Positions 25,375-37,392 are shown, counted from the stretch's first letter. The stretch is DNA of 64,000 bases from Ochotona curzoniae (GCF_017591425.1 NW_024467119.1:25269001-25333000), one strand, 5' to 3'. Notes: generated by a model not told the origin, from the letters alone. A program made the numbers and translations.

Positions 25375-25842
25375 AAAGCCACAATGAGAGAGCATCGCCC
25401 CTCTGTCAGAACAGGCATCATCCAAGTCAGAGAGCAACAAGTGTTGGCAGGAAGTGGAGAATGGGCAACTCCTGTAAACTATTGGTGACACTGTGGAAAA
25501 CAGACTGGAGATTGTATAAAAACCAGATACAAACTTGCCATATGACCCAGTAGTCCCACTCCTGGGTATGAACCTGAAAGACGTGAACACAATGTATTGA
25601 AGAGATACCTTCACCACCATGGTTTACAGCAGCACTGTTCATAGTAGCCAAACTAGCCAATCAGCCATGGTGTTCATCATCAGATGACTGCATAAAGAAA
25701 GTATGCCATACATACACATACAATGGAATACTGTTCAGCTATCTTAAAAAGAATGGAATTTTACCTTTTGCAACAAAATGGCTGCAACTGGAGGACATTA
25801 CGTTGAGTGAAATAACCCTTACATGAGGGAGCTAAAATTTAA
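25375..25842 (+). mobile_element. L1 ORF2 C-terminal relic, plus strand
   Basis: The order of motifs follows the end of L1 ORF2: CCACAATGAGAGA, AACAAGTGTTGGCAGGAAG, TATGACCCAGTAGTCCCACT, CTCCTGGGTATGAACC, TACAATGGAATACTGTTCAGC and ATGGCTGCAACTGGAG. The 5' end is truncated and the frame is broken. A CSINE sits directly on its A-rich end. Confidence 0.88.
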
Positions 25843-25856
25843 AAATAAAAATAAAG

Positions 25857-26168
25857 GGCCCAGCGCAGTAGTCTAATTGCTAAAGTCCTTGCTTTTCATC
25901 CACCAGGATCCCATCGGTTTGTGTCTCAGCTGCTCCAGCTCCCTGCTTGTAGTCTGAGAAAGTAGTAGAGGACTGCCCAAAGCCTTGGGATCCTAAACCC
26001 ATGTGGGAGACCCGGAAAAAGCTCCTGGCTTTGGATCAGCTCAGCTCCAGCCGTTGTGGCTGTCTGGTGAGTGAACTAGCAGACTCAAGATCTTTCTCTC
26101 TATTTCTCCTTCTCTCTGTAAATCTGACTTTCCAATAAAAACAAATAAATCTTAAAAATAAATCAACC
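25857..26168 (+). mobile_element. CSINE with 13-bp TSD on an L1 tail
   Basis: It begins GGCCCAGCGCAGTAGTC. The repeat AATAAAAATAAAG flanks it at 25844-25856 and 26169-26181, although the A-rich nature of the site makes this less decisive than elsewhere. Confidence 0.93.
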
Positions 26169-26721
26169 AATAAAAATAAAGAGAAAGAAATGCCTGAGTA
26201 TATCAGTGTTGCTATAGCAATCAGTGTTGTCAAACTGTTTTAAACATTTATCAAGTAGATTGTTAAGAATGACATACTACTATATTTTAATGATTTCTGA
26301 CATTTTACTTAATGGGAGTAAAATAGAAGAAGAAGAAGAAAAGGAGACTGGTCCAAAGCTGTTGCCTGGGGAATGAACCTGCCTGGGAGGTACTTCCGAG
26401 GGAAGCAGCACCAACTTGATGCATCCCGTATTCTTTCCTCACACTCTGCGGTGAAGACACTGGCGACTCACGCACACTACAAAGGCTTAGAGAGCATCAC
26501 TGCTTTGCTCAGAGCCACACACCTGGGACAAGACTGAGTCCAGGCTTTCAGAATACTACCACCACAGGCTACTGAGCTTTGTTATTATTTAGGACAGCCA
26601 CCACTCACTGTAATGCTTACAGGATGTTCTGATTCATTGGACAGCTTTGCCTTCAATTCTTGCTAACACAACCTCCAGTCTACGCTATGTCCATCAAGAT
26701 AGTACACTGAGCATAACTAAC
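26169..26721. other. Intron sequence with one MIR trace
   Basis: A GAA tract at 26326-26342 and the MIR fragment noted separately. Confidence 0.5.
26480..26572 (-). mobile_element. MIR fragment
   Basis: TGCTCAGAGCCACACACCTGG followed by GACTGAGTCCAGGCTTTCAG resembles the antisense MIR core (AGGTCACACAGCTAG ... AACCCAGGTCT), strongly diverged. Confidence 0.45.
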
Positions 26722-26832
26722 CGTGCCTTTTGCTGGCACTGAGGTCTGGGGTGGGGCCTGAGAATCTATATGTGGAATAGGTGCCTGGGAGATGCCGGTA
26801 ATCTGGCCTGGGGGACCACACTCTGGGAGTGG
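26722..26832 (+). mobile_element. MER5A (hAT-Charlie) relic
   Basis: GAGGTCTGGGGTGGGGCCTG, AGAATCTATATGTGGAATAG and CTGGGGGACCACACTCTGGG follow the MER5A consensus closely in order. It is a non-coding MITE shared by all placental mammals. Confidence 0.85.
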
Positions 26833-27169
26833 TGTGCAGATATGTGGGGTTGGGGTACAAGCACTGCACATGGAGCCAGCCATGAGCGAGGCCTGACAGT
26901 GGATCCACGGCTCACTCTGTTCCCATGGCTCCTTGCTCTCCTCCATGCTCTGTACCCACTGCCACTGTGGCTGGGCCAGATTTTGTGTTGTGTCTGAGGC
27001 ACAAAGCAGAGACACTGAGAAGGCAGCAGATAGTCTGGGTCAGGAGTCCACTGGGCACAGGACTTTCCTGCGACTCAACACCTGTACAGACAGAGGGGGC
27101 AGGGAGTGGAGTCCACACCGGCAAGGAACATGTGCAGAGGGAGGCTATGAACCAGCAGGGAGGGCAAGA

Positions 27170-27310
27170 AGGACAGTAGATCAAAGATGGGCAGAGGCAA
27201 CGTGAAGACCCAGGAAGGTCTATCATGGAGTATGCAGGGCATGCCGGGCGGGGACACATGAGGACAATCACAGGGCCATGGCATGATCATACAGGGCCTG
27301 ATAGTGTGGA
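27170..27310 (+). mobile_element. Ancient interspersed repeat, L2-like
   Basis: AAAGATGGGCAGAGGCAACG followed by GATCATACAGGGCCTGATAG corresponds to the same old-LINE block as at 39.1 kb. Tentative. Confidence 0.35.
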
Positions 27311-27362
27311 GTCATCACTGTGACATCTGGAGGAGATAAGCAGATTCATAAAACCCATCCTG

Positions 27363-27656
27363 TGATGCGGCACAGTGTGGGTTAAGCTGATGTTCACTAG
27401 CATTTCAAATTGAATAGGTAGTTCGGGTGCCTGCTGCTCCACATCTGATCCAGCTCCCTGATAACGCACCTGGGAAAGCAGCAGAAGATGGCCCAAGTGC
27501 TTGGGTCCATGCTACCCACCTGGGACACCCAGATGGAGTTCCTAGCTCCTGGCTTCAGCCTAGTACAGCCTTGGCTGTTGTCCCCATTTGGGGGAATAAA
27601 CCAGTGGATAGAAGATTCTCTTTCTCTCTCCCTTTCAAATAAATAAAGTCTTAAAA
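27363..27656 (+). mobile_element. CSINE, full length
   Basis: GATGCGGCACAGTGTGGG at the start, ACCTGGGAAAGCAGCAGAAG in the body and CTTTCAAATAAATAAAGTC at the end. Confidence 0.9.
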
Positions 27657-28199
27657 ATTCCACATTATTGCACACCAAGGGAGCCCCACAGCAGCCGGAG
27701 GTCATGAAGCTGACCCCATGAAGTTTTCACCAGCACTGGTCAGCAGCCCAGCAGACAAGGCATATGAAACAGGTGGCCAACGTGCCAAGCAAGGAAGATG
27801 GGGCAGAGCAGAAGCAGAAGACATGGGGACTTGGTGAGGAGGGAGGCTTGAGGCTCTAAGACAGGCACAGCAAGAGGGAAAACTGCAAACAGGTTTGACG
27901 GTGTGGAAGGCTGCACCCAGAAGAGTGACACAGAAACACAGGTGTCCCCCAAAGAGAGGGTGAGGCCAAAGAGGGTGTGGAGACCAAGGCATAGCGGGAA
28001 GATCAAGCCAAGGCAGCGCTTGCAAGAATGAAGAGAAACTGCACAGGACAAGGACAGAGTGAGGACAAACACTGATGTTTAGGAGGAAAGGAGGTTGCAA
28101 AAGTGTTCTCAGAGCTGGAGGAAAGGGAAAACTGGAAGGGAAGAATATTGTCATGGAAGTCAAAGTAAGTTGTAAGATAAGAGGAGGTCAACAATGTTG
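27657..28199. other. Unique purine-rich intron sequence
   Basis: The plus strand is dominated by A and G; no element recognised. Confidence 0.5.
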
Positions 28200-28527
28200 G
28201 GATCAGCACTGTGGTGCAATGGGTAAAGCCACTGCCTGATAATGGTATCCCATGTAGACACAGGTTCAAAACCCAGCTGCTCCACTTCCAATCCACTTCC
28301 CTGCTAATGGATCTGGGAAAGCAGCAGAAGATGGCCAAAGTGCTTGGGCTCCTTGCCCACATGGGAGACCCAGATGAAGCTCCTGGCTTCTGGCTTCAGC
28401 CTGGCTGAGCCTCAACCATTGTGGCCATTTAGGAAATGAACAAGTAGATAGAAGATCTCTCCTTTTCTCTACTTCTGTTCCTTTCTCTCTTTCTCTAACT
28501 CTGCATTTCAAATTAATAAATATCAAA
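28200..28527 (+). mobile_element. CSINE, full length, first of a tandem pair
   Basis: GGGATCAGCACTGTGGTGC at the start and CATTTCAAATTAATAAATATC at the end. The next copy begins seven bases on. Confidence 0.93.
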
Positions 28528-28533
28528 AGAATG

Positions 28534-28792
28534 TCCAGGGGTTGGCATTATGGCATAACAGGCAACAGTTACGTCCCAGATGCTCCACATTCTGTCCAGC
28601 TCCCTGCTAATGTTCCTAGGAAAGCAGTAGAGGCCTCATGGCAGACTCAGATGAAGTTTCTGGTTCCTGGTTTCAGCCTGCTTCAGCCCTGGCCATTGCA
28701 CCATTTGGGCAGTGAACCAGAGAACAGAAGATTCTAGTGCTCATTCTTCTCTCCCTCTGTAACTCTTTCAAATGATAAAATCTTTTTGAAAA
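28534..28792 (+). mobile_element. CSINE, second of a tandem pair, with internal deletion
   Basis: GGGGTTGGCATTATGGCATAAC at the start; about 40 bases are missing between the GCAGTAGAGG and GGCAGACTCAG blocks. The tail is TCAAATGATAAAATC. Confidence 0.88.
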
Positions 28793-29523
28793 ATGTCAAA
28801 TGTCCTGACAGTTCAACAAGGAGCAGAACTGAGAGGCCCCTGGCTTTGGCACATCAGTGTTCCTGGTGACACAGGCACTTATGATTTCAGCAAAGAACGG
28901 GGTCAGTAGCCAGACTGCAGCTGGGTTGTGAAAACAACTGGCTGGAGACACACAAATGCAACAATAGTGCCAAGGGGAGTCAGATCAAAGAAAGAAAGTA
29001 AAACTGTTTTTGAAGATGATACAGCAAAGCATATCACTGCAATTGTATAGACTGATAAGCATCCAGGAGAGGATGGTCGGGCCGGGGAGTATAAGACAAA
29101 AAGAAGACATGCTTGCATCTCAAGTTAGCCAACACTTAGTAACAATGGCCATGCTGCTGACAGCGCACTTTGGTGTACAAATCCCTCAGGATTTCTCGAA
29201 TGTACAGGAGAGCACAGGCCAGCCTACAGACAAGGGTACAATGAAGGTCTTGGCTATTTTCATTCTAATTAAGAAGGAAGAAAAAGAAAATTAAGCATTA
29301 AGCATTCTCATCATGAATTCAAATATTTGTAAAAGTACCAAAGGAAACCAGGAGAGCAGCAATAATAAAGTAAAAGCAACAATTAATATAACTTTAAAAT
29401 AAGCAAAATGAACCTAAACCCTAAAATCTGGTTCTTAAGCTACCACATCCATCTCAGAAAATGGACCCTATCAAGTCTATAGGAGGAAAATATGCGAAGG
29501 ATATAAGAAACCATCTTGTGTGT
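28793..29523. other. Unique intron sequence
   Basis: 29290-29500 is A-rich and might be very old L1, but no diagnostic phrase is left. Confidence 0.4.
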
Positions 29524-29782
29524 ATGGTTTATTTATTACTCATTTGAAAGGCATAGTGAAAGAGAGAGGGTGGGCAAAGCAGATAGAAATGTAGTGCAGG
29601 AACTCCATCCAGGTCTCACACGTGGGTAGCAGGGGCCTATGCACTGGAGCCATCAGCCACTGCTTTCCCACGCACATCAGCGAGAAGCTGGATTAGAAGC
29701 AGAGCCGCCTAACTGGTATGCAGAGACAAGGTTGCTACTGGAGCAAATGGCAGCTTAACCAACTGCATCACAATGCCAGCCC
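29524..29782 (-). mobile_element. CSINE with internal deletion
   Basis: TATGGTTTATTTATTACTCA on the left, TGCATCACAATGCCAGCCCC on the right. The stretch normally reading CACTCCCCAAATGGC is lost. Confidence 0.88.
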
Positions 29783-29799
29783 CTTTAATACACATTATA

Positions 29800-30072
29800 G
29801 TGACTAGGGATGTATATATCTATATATGGCATATACGGTATATATGTATATATGGTATCTTCAAAAAGTTTCTGGAAAATGTGCATTACAAAAATGCATG
29901 CATCAATTTCAAAAATTGTTTTGCACAAAAATGTCTCAAATTTTCACTCCATTTCCATGAAATGTTTGAAGTGCCCTTGTGTGTGCACTATATGCATATA
30001 TAATATGTACATACACACATATATATATATACCTTTGGAGACATGTATAAGACACTATATATATATATAACT
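29800..30072. repeat. TA-rich microsatellite flanks of a MITE
   Basis: TATATATC/TATATATG runs at 29812-29853 and ATATATATAT at 29996-30072 sit on both sides of the palindromic element. Mariner elements choose TA sites. Confidence 0.85.
29854..29977. mobile_element. Mariner-like palindromic MITE
   Basis: The left end GGTATCTTCAAAAAGTTTCT-GGAAAAT is mirrored by ATTTCCATGAAATGTTTGAA-GTGCCC at the right. The terminal inverted repeats are about 27 bases, the whole element about 124 bases, and the flanks are TA-rich. No coding capacity. Confidence 0.7.
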
Positions 30073-30261
30073 GCAAGTTACAAGTAACTGATAGCAATGC
30101 AAAATAATGCAAATTCTGTTTGAGATAGAGAATTCAATTGATTTTCTCTCCTCCTATGAACTACACACTGTGGCTTCCATCTATACATTCTTTCCAGTAT
30201 TATTTATCAGCAATTCAGTATTATAGGCCCAGAAATCACTCATTTTTCAAATTCTCTCTTT

Positions 30262-30588
30262 TTTTAAAGATTTATTTATTTATTGTAAAGTCAGATATAC
30301 AGAGAGGAGGAGAGATAGAGAGGAAGATCTTCCGTCTGATGATTCACTTCCCAAGTGAGTGCAACGGACGATGCTATGCCGATCTGAAGCCAGAATCCAG
30401 GAACTTCTTCTAGGTCTCCCATACAGGTGCAGGGTCCCAACGGTTTGGGCCATCCTCGACTGCTTTCCCAGGCCACAGGCAGGGAGCTAGAAGGGAAGTG
30501 GAGCTGTCTGGATTAGAACTGGCGCCCAAATGGGATCCCGGCGCGTTCAAGGTGAGGACTTTAGCCTCCAGGCCACACCACCAGGCCC
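30262..30588 (-). mobile_element. Young CSINE, pika-type, with TSD
   Basis: Left TTTAAAGATTTATTTATTTA, right GGCCACACCACCAGGCCC. TCAAATTCTCT repeats at 30247-30257 and 30589-30599. GGATCCCGGCGCG and other CpGs survive. Confidence 0.95.
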
Positions 30589-30705
30589 TCAAATTCTCTT
30601 TTTAACTTATTATCTGTCTGGTTCCCTCACTGATTAGCAAATGCAATTAAGTCTTTAATATGTGTTCATTTTATATCCATCCATATGAGGACCACGAATT
30701 TGTTG

Positions 30706-31043
30706 CTTTTTTTTTTTTTTAAGATTTACTATTTGTATTACAAAGTCAGATACACAGAGAAGAGAAGAGACAGAGAGGAAGATCTTCCGTCCAATGATTC
30801 ACTCCCCAAGTGAACACAACAGCTGGTGCTGTGCCAATCCGGAGGCAGGAGCCAGGAACTTCCTCCAGGTCTCCCACGCAGGTACAGGGTCCCAAGGCTT
30901 TAGGCCGTCCTCGACTGCTTTCCCAGGCCACAGGCAGGGAGCTGAATGGGAAGTGGGGTTGCCGGGATTAGAACCAGCACCTATACGGGATCCCAGCAAG
31001 TTCAAGGCGAGGACTTTAGCCACTAGGCCACTGTGCCGCACCC
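30706..31043 (-). mobile_element. Young CSINE, pika-type
   Basis: A T run then AAGATTTACTATTTG on the left; CTAGGCCACTGTGCCGCACC on the right. It lies 117 bases from a same-strand young copy. Confidence 0.95.
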
Positions 31044-31424
31044 CATGTCTTCTTTTTTTTTTTTTAAGAGTTATTCTTTAACAGCTATAAACTTCTATAG
31101 AAATATCATTTTAGCACTAAATAAATTATGCTGGATATGGGAAGCTACCCAAAGGTTTTTTAAAATACACGATCTGTGATGCCAAAAGCTGACAAGCATA
31201 TTCCTCCCCCAGAAAAGAATACTATGGACTAATCTTACCTCTGAAGAAAAATAAAGAATGACAATGCCTACCGTTTTGAACTGATGAGGTTTTTACAATC
31301 CTGTATAATTTTTTTCTACATATCCACAGTCCATCATTCTGCCTCTGTCTATAAGATTTCCAAATAAAATTCCATAACATAAATGAATTACAAAAACAGA
31401 TATTATCTGATTAATTAAAGAATG

Positions 31425-31572
31425 TATACCCATCCTGTGGCTCACTCCCCAAACACCTGCAACAGCCCGAGTTGGGCCGAGCCAAAGCCAGGAGCCCAGA
31501 CCCCATTCGGATCTCCCACGTGACGGCAGGTCCATGCCTGAGCTGCCTCCCAGGGTCGGGCGCCATTCTTTA
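31425..31572 (-). mobile_element. CSINE internal fragment
   Basis: GTGGCTCACTCCCCAAACACC, GAGCCAAAGCCAGGAGCCC and CGGATCTCCCACGTG; both ends are lost. Confidence 0.75.
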
Positions 31573-32361
31573 CGATGCAAACATAATAGAGGCAATTACG
31601 GTTTAAATCAGTAGCAAATGAAGAGAGGACGCTACCCATGTTTATTTAGCAATGTTCTAGCTGGAAGCTTCAGACAATGCAGTGCACATACACTAAACAC
31701 ATGGAAAATCATTTGTTTCCTGGTGCTGGCTTTGTTTAGCAGGAATATCCTCATTTCAAACCTGCAAGAGGTTTACCTGAAAACCTATTAGATTTAATGA
31801 GCACCAGGCAGAATGGCGGGATACAAAGCAAACACCTAAAACCCTCAGCTTCCCTCTGTACTAACAATGACAGCCACAAGACAGAAAAGAGCCCATTTCC
31901 AGCAGGCAAGGTGTACCCCATGAGGGGAAACTTGGCTGCAAGATAAAAGGCTGACCCAAATAGACGGAGACAGCAGAAGCTGTGGATGGTGTGCAAATCA
32001 CTTCCCACAGCAGCCCTCTCTCCAAAGGGGGTCCAGGATTAGGGCTTCAAGAGTCCCAGCAGAAGCCTGTTAACCATGCCGACTCTGAACATCGGTCCTG
32101 TCTACAGAATCAGAAGAGCAGCAGGTAAGTATCCCCCGCACCATACGAGTCTTCTCCACACGGCTCCCTAAATGATGCTGATAAGCATTAAAGTTTAGCA
32201 GTCGCGGCTTTATGTAGGTTTTCCTCAAGTCCTCTAAAGTTGCAATCCATCTGGAATAAAAGCCATGAAGGGAGCTGCCCTAATACATGTTAAAGGTTGT
32301 TCCCTTAAACAGAAAGCAGATCATCAATCTCAGTGACAAACATTAAGTGGTCTTGGGATGG
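31573..32361. other. Unique intron sequence
   Basis: Nothing recognised. An AG|GTAAGT motif at 32,122-32,129 on the plus strand has no exon support. Confidence 0.5.
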
Positions 32362-32640
32362 GAGTTTGGTATGGTGTTGCAGACGCTGGTATTTCTTCCC
32401 AGAGGGCCCAGCCTACTCCCGAGTCCAGCCTCCTGGTCATGCACTTCCTGGAGGCAGCAGGTGATGGCTCAAGCACCTGGGTCCCTGTTACCCACATGGG
32501 AGCCCTGGATCAAGTTCTTGAGTCCTGGCTTTAGCCTGATCCAGCCCTGGCTGTTAAAGCTATTTAGACAGTAATATAGTAGATGAGATATCTATCTATC
32601 ACACACAACAACTCACATACAAACAGACTAATTTTTAAAA
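32362..32640 (+). mobile_element. CSINE, old
   Basis: GTATGGTGTTGCAGACGCTG, ACCCACATGGGAGCCCTGG and CCTGATCCAGCCCTGGCTG. The tail has become TATCTATC. Confidence 0.8.
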
Positions 32641-33514
32641 ATAACATGGTCTTGTAGAAAAACCAAAGAATCAATAGAACACAATGAATAGCCCCAAGGC
32701 AAACTGCACAGGGTGGAGTGAGAAGAAAGATGTACAGTGGTCGGATGCCACATGATATATGGAAGCAACGGGTGTAGAGATGCCACAGGCAAGCTTCAGA
32801 GAGGCTCTGAAAACTGGAAACAAAGACCATGCACTTCCCAGACAGATGTGGCCCAGATGTGCCAAGATGTCATAAACCACCTAGAACCACCCACAGGGTC
32901 CTCAAGGTGAACCCAAGCAAATGCAGGCACCGCCCTTGGACTGACCTGTTTCCCTCTGGCAACTGCAGTTACTTCTGGCTGAGGCACTGGCTTATGTGTT
33001 TAACAACAGCATGTATGGAGAAAATCGGCTATGATCAACTATCAGCATTTTGAGATGGACTCCGTTGCCATGTGTGTGTGCACACACAAAGAGGTGGGAG
33101 CTGCACCAACCCTCCCTCCACCGGTTAGATCCTCCAAAACTTTCATGACGGTCGTGGGAGCCCAAACCAGGACCTGCCATTGCTGCAGGTCTCCAGGGGA
33201 GCGAACGCGACCTCGGTTGAAAACAACTGCTTTAAAGGGATTGATGACGATCACACATTTTACTTCACAAATCTGACAGTAAACTCAATTTTTCAGTAAG
33301 GAAAACAATCCATTTAGATCCTCATTTTATGCACATAAGTAAATACATATCAATCTTGAGGGAAGCAGAGTATAGTGCAGTACTTGAAGCCATTACATGG
33401 CGAAAATGTGGTATTAACTAACACCTAGACAGGGAAGCATCTTCTGCAGGTGGAGAACAAAGGGAGCAATCGAGAAGGAAAGATGGACAGCACTGACCAT
33501 ACAGCTAAAGCATC
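32641..33514. other. Unique intron sequence
   Basis: A short TG/CA alternation at 33071-33087; otherwise nothing recognised. Confidence 0.5.
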
Positions 33515-33904
33515 ACAAAATTAAAAGGTAAAGGAGAAACTGGGAGAAGATAGGTGCAAGCAGCACGATGACAGGCCTGCAGTATCAATAAGAAAAAACC
33601 AGTGTATTGAAAGGAAAATGGGCAAAAGATGCAAAGAGGAAATACATGTGTTCCTTGTAAGTACACAAAAGTCTTGTTCAACTTCAACGGCAAATAAGAA
33701 CATTTTAGAAAGCATTTCCTTGTGCGTTTCCACTATTCTAGAAGCAAAGAATCTGGAAGCAGGTCATATGAAAGGGTGTCCTCTAGACCACCTGTGACAA
33801 ATGAGCTAGATCCCCACGGACACTTTGGGAAACAACTTGGTGACAAGCATCAGGAGGCTTAAGAATGCCCCCATCTTTTGAAATTCTGGAGTAATTGCAA
33901 TGGA
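33515..33904 (+). mobile_element. Old L1 relic, 5' part (ORF2 region), plus strand
   Basis: Phrases such as AAACTGGGAGAAGATA, AAAATGGGCAAAAGATG and CACTTTGGGAAACAACTTGG follow L1 ORF2 in order, with strong decay. The element is split from its 3' part by an LTR at about 33905-34265 and by a CSINE at 34445. Confidence 0.7.
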
Positions 33905-34264
33905 TTAGATTATGCTCCCTACCACTCCCCCCCCTCCCGTCACCTGAAGTGAGATCGGATTTGGAAAAGGAGCTTTTGTAGGTGTGAATGAGCAGAAATC
34001 ACCATGAACTTACAGGGTGCCCCAAATCCAATGCTGGTACACTTAGAGAAAGCCACGTAAAGACTGAGGCAGAGATGGGAGGGCTGCTGCCACGAGCCAG
34101 GGAGGACCAGGGACCACCAGAAGCTGCAGAAGGCAAGGGAGATTCTCCCTCAGAGCCTTCGAGCAGCATGGCCCTGCTGACAGCTGGGGGCTTAGATTTC
34201 TAAGCCCCTGGAACAGTGAGGGAGTATGCTTCTACCGCCACAAGCCGCCAAGTGTGTGGTAACC
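33905..34264 (+). mobile_element. Solo LTR relic (MaLR-like) inside an old L1
   Basis: The order is GATTATGCTCCC, GATCGGATTTGGAAAAGGAGC, CCCCAAATCCAATGCTGG, ACGTAAAGACTGAGGCAGAG, GAGCAGCATGGCCCTGCTGA and ACAAGCCGCCAAGTGTGTGG. This parallels MaLR/MST-type LTRs. No internal coding region flanks it, so it is a solo LTR. Confidence 0.7.
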
Positions 34265-34444
34265 CTTGAAAATTAGTACCCTAAGAAAGAAGCCAGAGAT
34301 GGAACATGGGATTCTAAGCAAGTGTAAAAATGCTCATCTTTGTATTACCTATCACAGCAAAAAGCTAGAGAAAGAACGGAGACAATGAAAAAGAGAAGTG
34401 TTACACGACACTGCCCATGTTGCACAGCCATTAAAAGATAACTT
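34265..34444 (+). mobile_element. Old L1 relic, middle part
   Basis: The L1 text resumes after the LTR, with TATCACAGCAAAAAGCTAGAG and GCACAGCCATTAAAAGATAAC in the expected order. It is heavily diverged and non-coding. Confidence 0.6.
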
Positions 34445-34708
34445 GGGGACTGGCAATGTGGCATAGCGAGTGAAGCTGCCGCCTATGATGCTGGCATCTC
34501 ACCAGTCCCAGCTGCTCTACTTCTGATCCAGCTCCTATGCACCTGGCAAAGCAGTGGGTGTGGGAGATCCAGGTGGAATTCCAGGCTCCTGACTTTGGCC
34601 TGACCAAGCCCTGGCCTTGCGGTCATTTGGGAAGTGGATTAGCAGCTGGACAATCTCTCCCTCTCTCCCTCCCTCTCTGCCTTCCCAACAAATAAATAAT
34701 GTTGTAAA
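34445..34708 (+). mobile_element. CSINE inside an old L1
   Basis: GGGACTGGCAATGTGGCATAG to CCCAACAAATAAATAATG, with a short internal deletion near GCAGTGGGTGTGGGAG. Confidence 0.92.
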
Positions 34709-34895
34709 AGTACTTTTTGAAGAATTTTTAATATCACAGGATGTTTAAAGTACCTACGCAGAAAACTCAAGATACAAAAGAGCACACACAACATGATTCC
34801 CAAGTGTACTGCAAATCTAAAACACACAGCCCTGATGAGTAACATGGGGAAAAAAAGCAAACACCCCCTGCTCCCCATGCCAGAACAAACAAATA
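34709..34895 (+). mobile_element. Old L1 relic, 3' part
   Basis: Beyond the CSINE the sequence resembles the L1 end, with AAGATACAAAAGAGCACACAC and ACATGATTCCCAAGTG. It is assigned mainly by its position after the two upstream L1 pieces. Confidence 0.45.
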
Positions 34896-36471
34896 AACAG
34901 TGTAGGAAAATAAAATAAACCATAACCTCGTAGTATTATCCCAGGAAAAGTATAGCTATTTTATCATCAACGTAATGAAACAGATGAACGCATCAATGCG
35001 ACCCCTGAGGATCAACTCACTGATGTCAACAAGAATGTGATGAAATTCAGACTCCTCTCTTACAGAACATGAGAACATGAAGGAGAGAGTCTAAAATGAG
35101 CCTCTCTCTCAAACTGTCAGCCAATTCCATTGTTGGACGTGAGAGAACTTTCCTCTTCAACAAAACTAGGATGAATAAGTAAAATTACTACGATTAGTAG
35201 CACTCTTCTGATACACTCTCCAAGTTTACCAAGACAGAAAGAAGGCGCTAATAAATATAGAAACAGAATTATTATCTGAAACAACACAGTATGAATAATA
35301 AGAATTTATTAAGATACTTTCTTTACAGGCTTTATCTGAAATGCTTAGGGCCAGAACTGTCAAAGAGTTAGCTTGTTTTAGATTTTGGAATATTTGCTAA
35401 TACATAGTGCGAGATATCTCAGGATATGATCCAAGTCCAAACAAGAATTTCTTACGTCTCAGGAACCCCTTAGTCACATAGCCTGAAGATAATTTTATAT
35501 AGAATATTTTCATAATTTTGTGCATGAAACAAAGTTCCACGGTGTAGAATATTTCCCTTGCAATGTCATATTGGTGCTCGAAATGTTTCAGATGTGGGAT
35601 TCTCAGCTTAAAGAGACTCAACCCATGCTGGAACTGATGAATATTCATATAAAGGATAAAACAGAAGATGAAAACCATCATATAGCAGCAGTGAAACCCA
35701 CAAAATGCCCACGACCATCTGCAACAAGAAAGAGCCACAAACGACACCCGCACCGTTCTGCGAGGAGACACAGTCTGGAGCACGTGTCGTGAAGGGTGAA
35801 TTAGTGCAACGTAAACCCACATTGCCAAATGAACTTCGAGACACCAGAGTATTCAAGACAAACCCATCGTCTAGGGCATTAACTGGCGGTGTTTCTAACA
35901 GTCATCTGGAATAAATAACTGTGCAAACCCACACCTACATAGAACATTTGTGTCTCAGATCCTCCTAGGAAACTTTCATGTGGAGATTCATGAAAGTCAT
36001 CCAATGTCTCCACCTGTTCTTTCAATTAGCATTGAATTCTTCAGGGGGCTTTAAAACAGAAGGGTGTTTTCTTCGAAAAGTTTTGTTCCTCCTTCGCTCA
36101 CTCAACATTTTTTCTGTTTTTGGCACTTCAATCCTTCTCATCCCGGCTCACTTTTCCTAGGGGAATACAAATCCTTGTAAAGCTTTGTGGTTACTTAAAA
36201 GAAATATCCATTGGAATCTTCTAATTTACATATTAAACCATAGTAGTATGCTGATATAAAGAGGTTGATTAGTTGCTGCTGTGTGCTATTTTGAATGGAC
36301 AGGCAAAATGCATTACAGTGAACAACTTTGCCATGCGTAGGCATGGTAGGACTGAATGGAGCTCATTGATAACTTGCATTACTTCACACTTTCTTTTGGG
36401 GATGAAGACTTCAAAACTACTCTTGTAGCAATTTTCAAATATACAGTATATTGTCATTAAGTTCATCATGT
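34896..36471. other. Unique AT-rich intron sequence
   Basis: About 1.6 kb free of recognisable repeats. 35990-36260 looks the most like a conserved non-coding element by its composition. Confidence 0.45.
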
Positions 36472-36797
36472 TTCTTAAAGATTTATTTTTATTTGAAAGG
36501 CAGGTTTTAGAAAGAGGAGAGACAAAAAGAGGTCTTCCACCCGCTTGTTCACTGCCCACATGGCTGAGAATGGCCAGAACAGATCTGATCTGAAGCTGGG
36601 AGCCAGGAACTTCTTATGGGTCTCCTACATGGGTACAGGAGCCAAAGGCTTTGGGCTATCCTGTACTGCTTTTCCAGACCATAAGCAGAGCTAGACTGGA
36701 AGTGGAGTGATTAGGACACACACTAGTGCTCACATGAGTTGCCAATGCCTGTAGGTGGAGGATTAGCCTACTGAGCCTACTGAGCCTAATGGCACCT
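36472..36797 (-). mobile_element. CSINE with short duplication at its 5' end
   Basis: CTTAAAGATTTATTTTTATT on the left. On the right CTACTGAGC occurs twice in direct succession (36768-36785) before TAATGGCACC. Confidence 0.92.
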
Positions 36798-37071
36798 AAA
36801 TGGATCTCTGGAGATCTTATTCCCCTCTGAGACTGAGACCACTGACTTGAATTTCATGCCTGCCATTTGTATTTGCTCCTGACTTGAAGCAATTTTACTG
36901 CAATGCACGCCAGTTCATTTGTTTTTGAAACAGTGATGAATGGACCTGTCTCAAAGACTTGTCAGGAGGATGTGGTTCCACAGTCATCGCCCACCATGGT
37001 GCTTGGCACACACCAGACTCCTTATAATTACAATTTAGCAATTTAGGATAGGTGATACACTTTCCATCTTT

Positions 37072-37392
37072 CTTTTTTAAGATTTATTTATTTCCATTGG
37101 AAAAGCAGATCAGATTTACAGAGGGAGAGACAAAGATCCTCCATCTGCTGGTTCATTCCTCAAATGGCTGGCTACAATGCCTGGAGCTATGCTGATCTGA
37201 AACCAAGAGCCAGGAGCTTCTTCCAGGTCTCCCATGCAAGCACAGCGTCCCAAGGCTTTGGGCCGTCCTCACATGCTTTCCCAGGCCACAAGCAGGGAGC
37301 TGACTAGGTAGTGGAGCAGCCAGAGCATGATCCATATAGGATCCTGGTGCTAACAAGATGAGAATTTAGCCACTGAGCCCTCATGCTGGGCC
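37072..37392 (-). mobile_element. CSINE, full length
   Basis: TTTTTTAAGATTTATTTATT on the left, GAGCCCTCATGCTGGGCCC on the right. Confidence 0.94.

Noticed and set aside
32094..32130. Exon-like string ending GCAG|GTAAGT, plus strand
   Set aside because: A good donor motif alone; the preceding acceptor would leave only about 18 bases and it is antisense to the gene.
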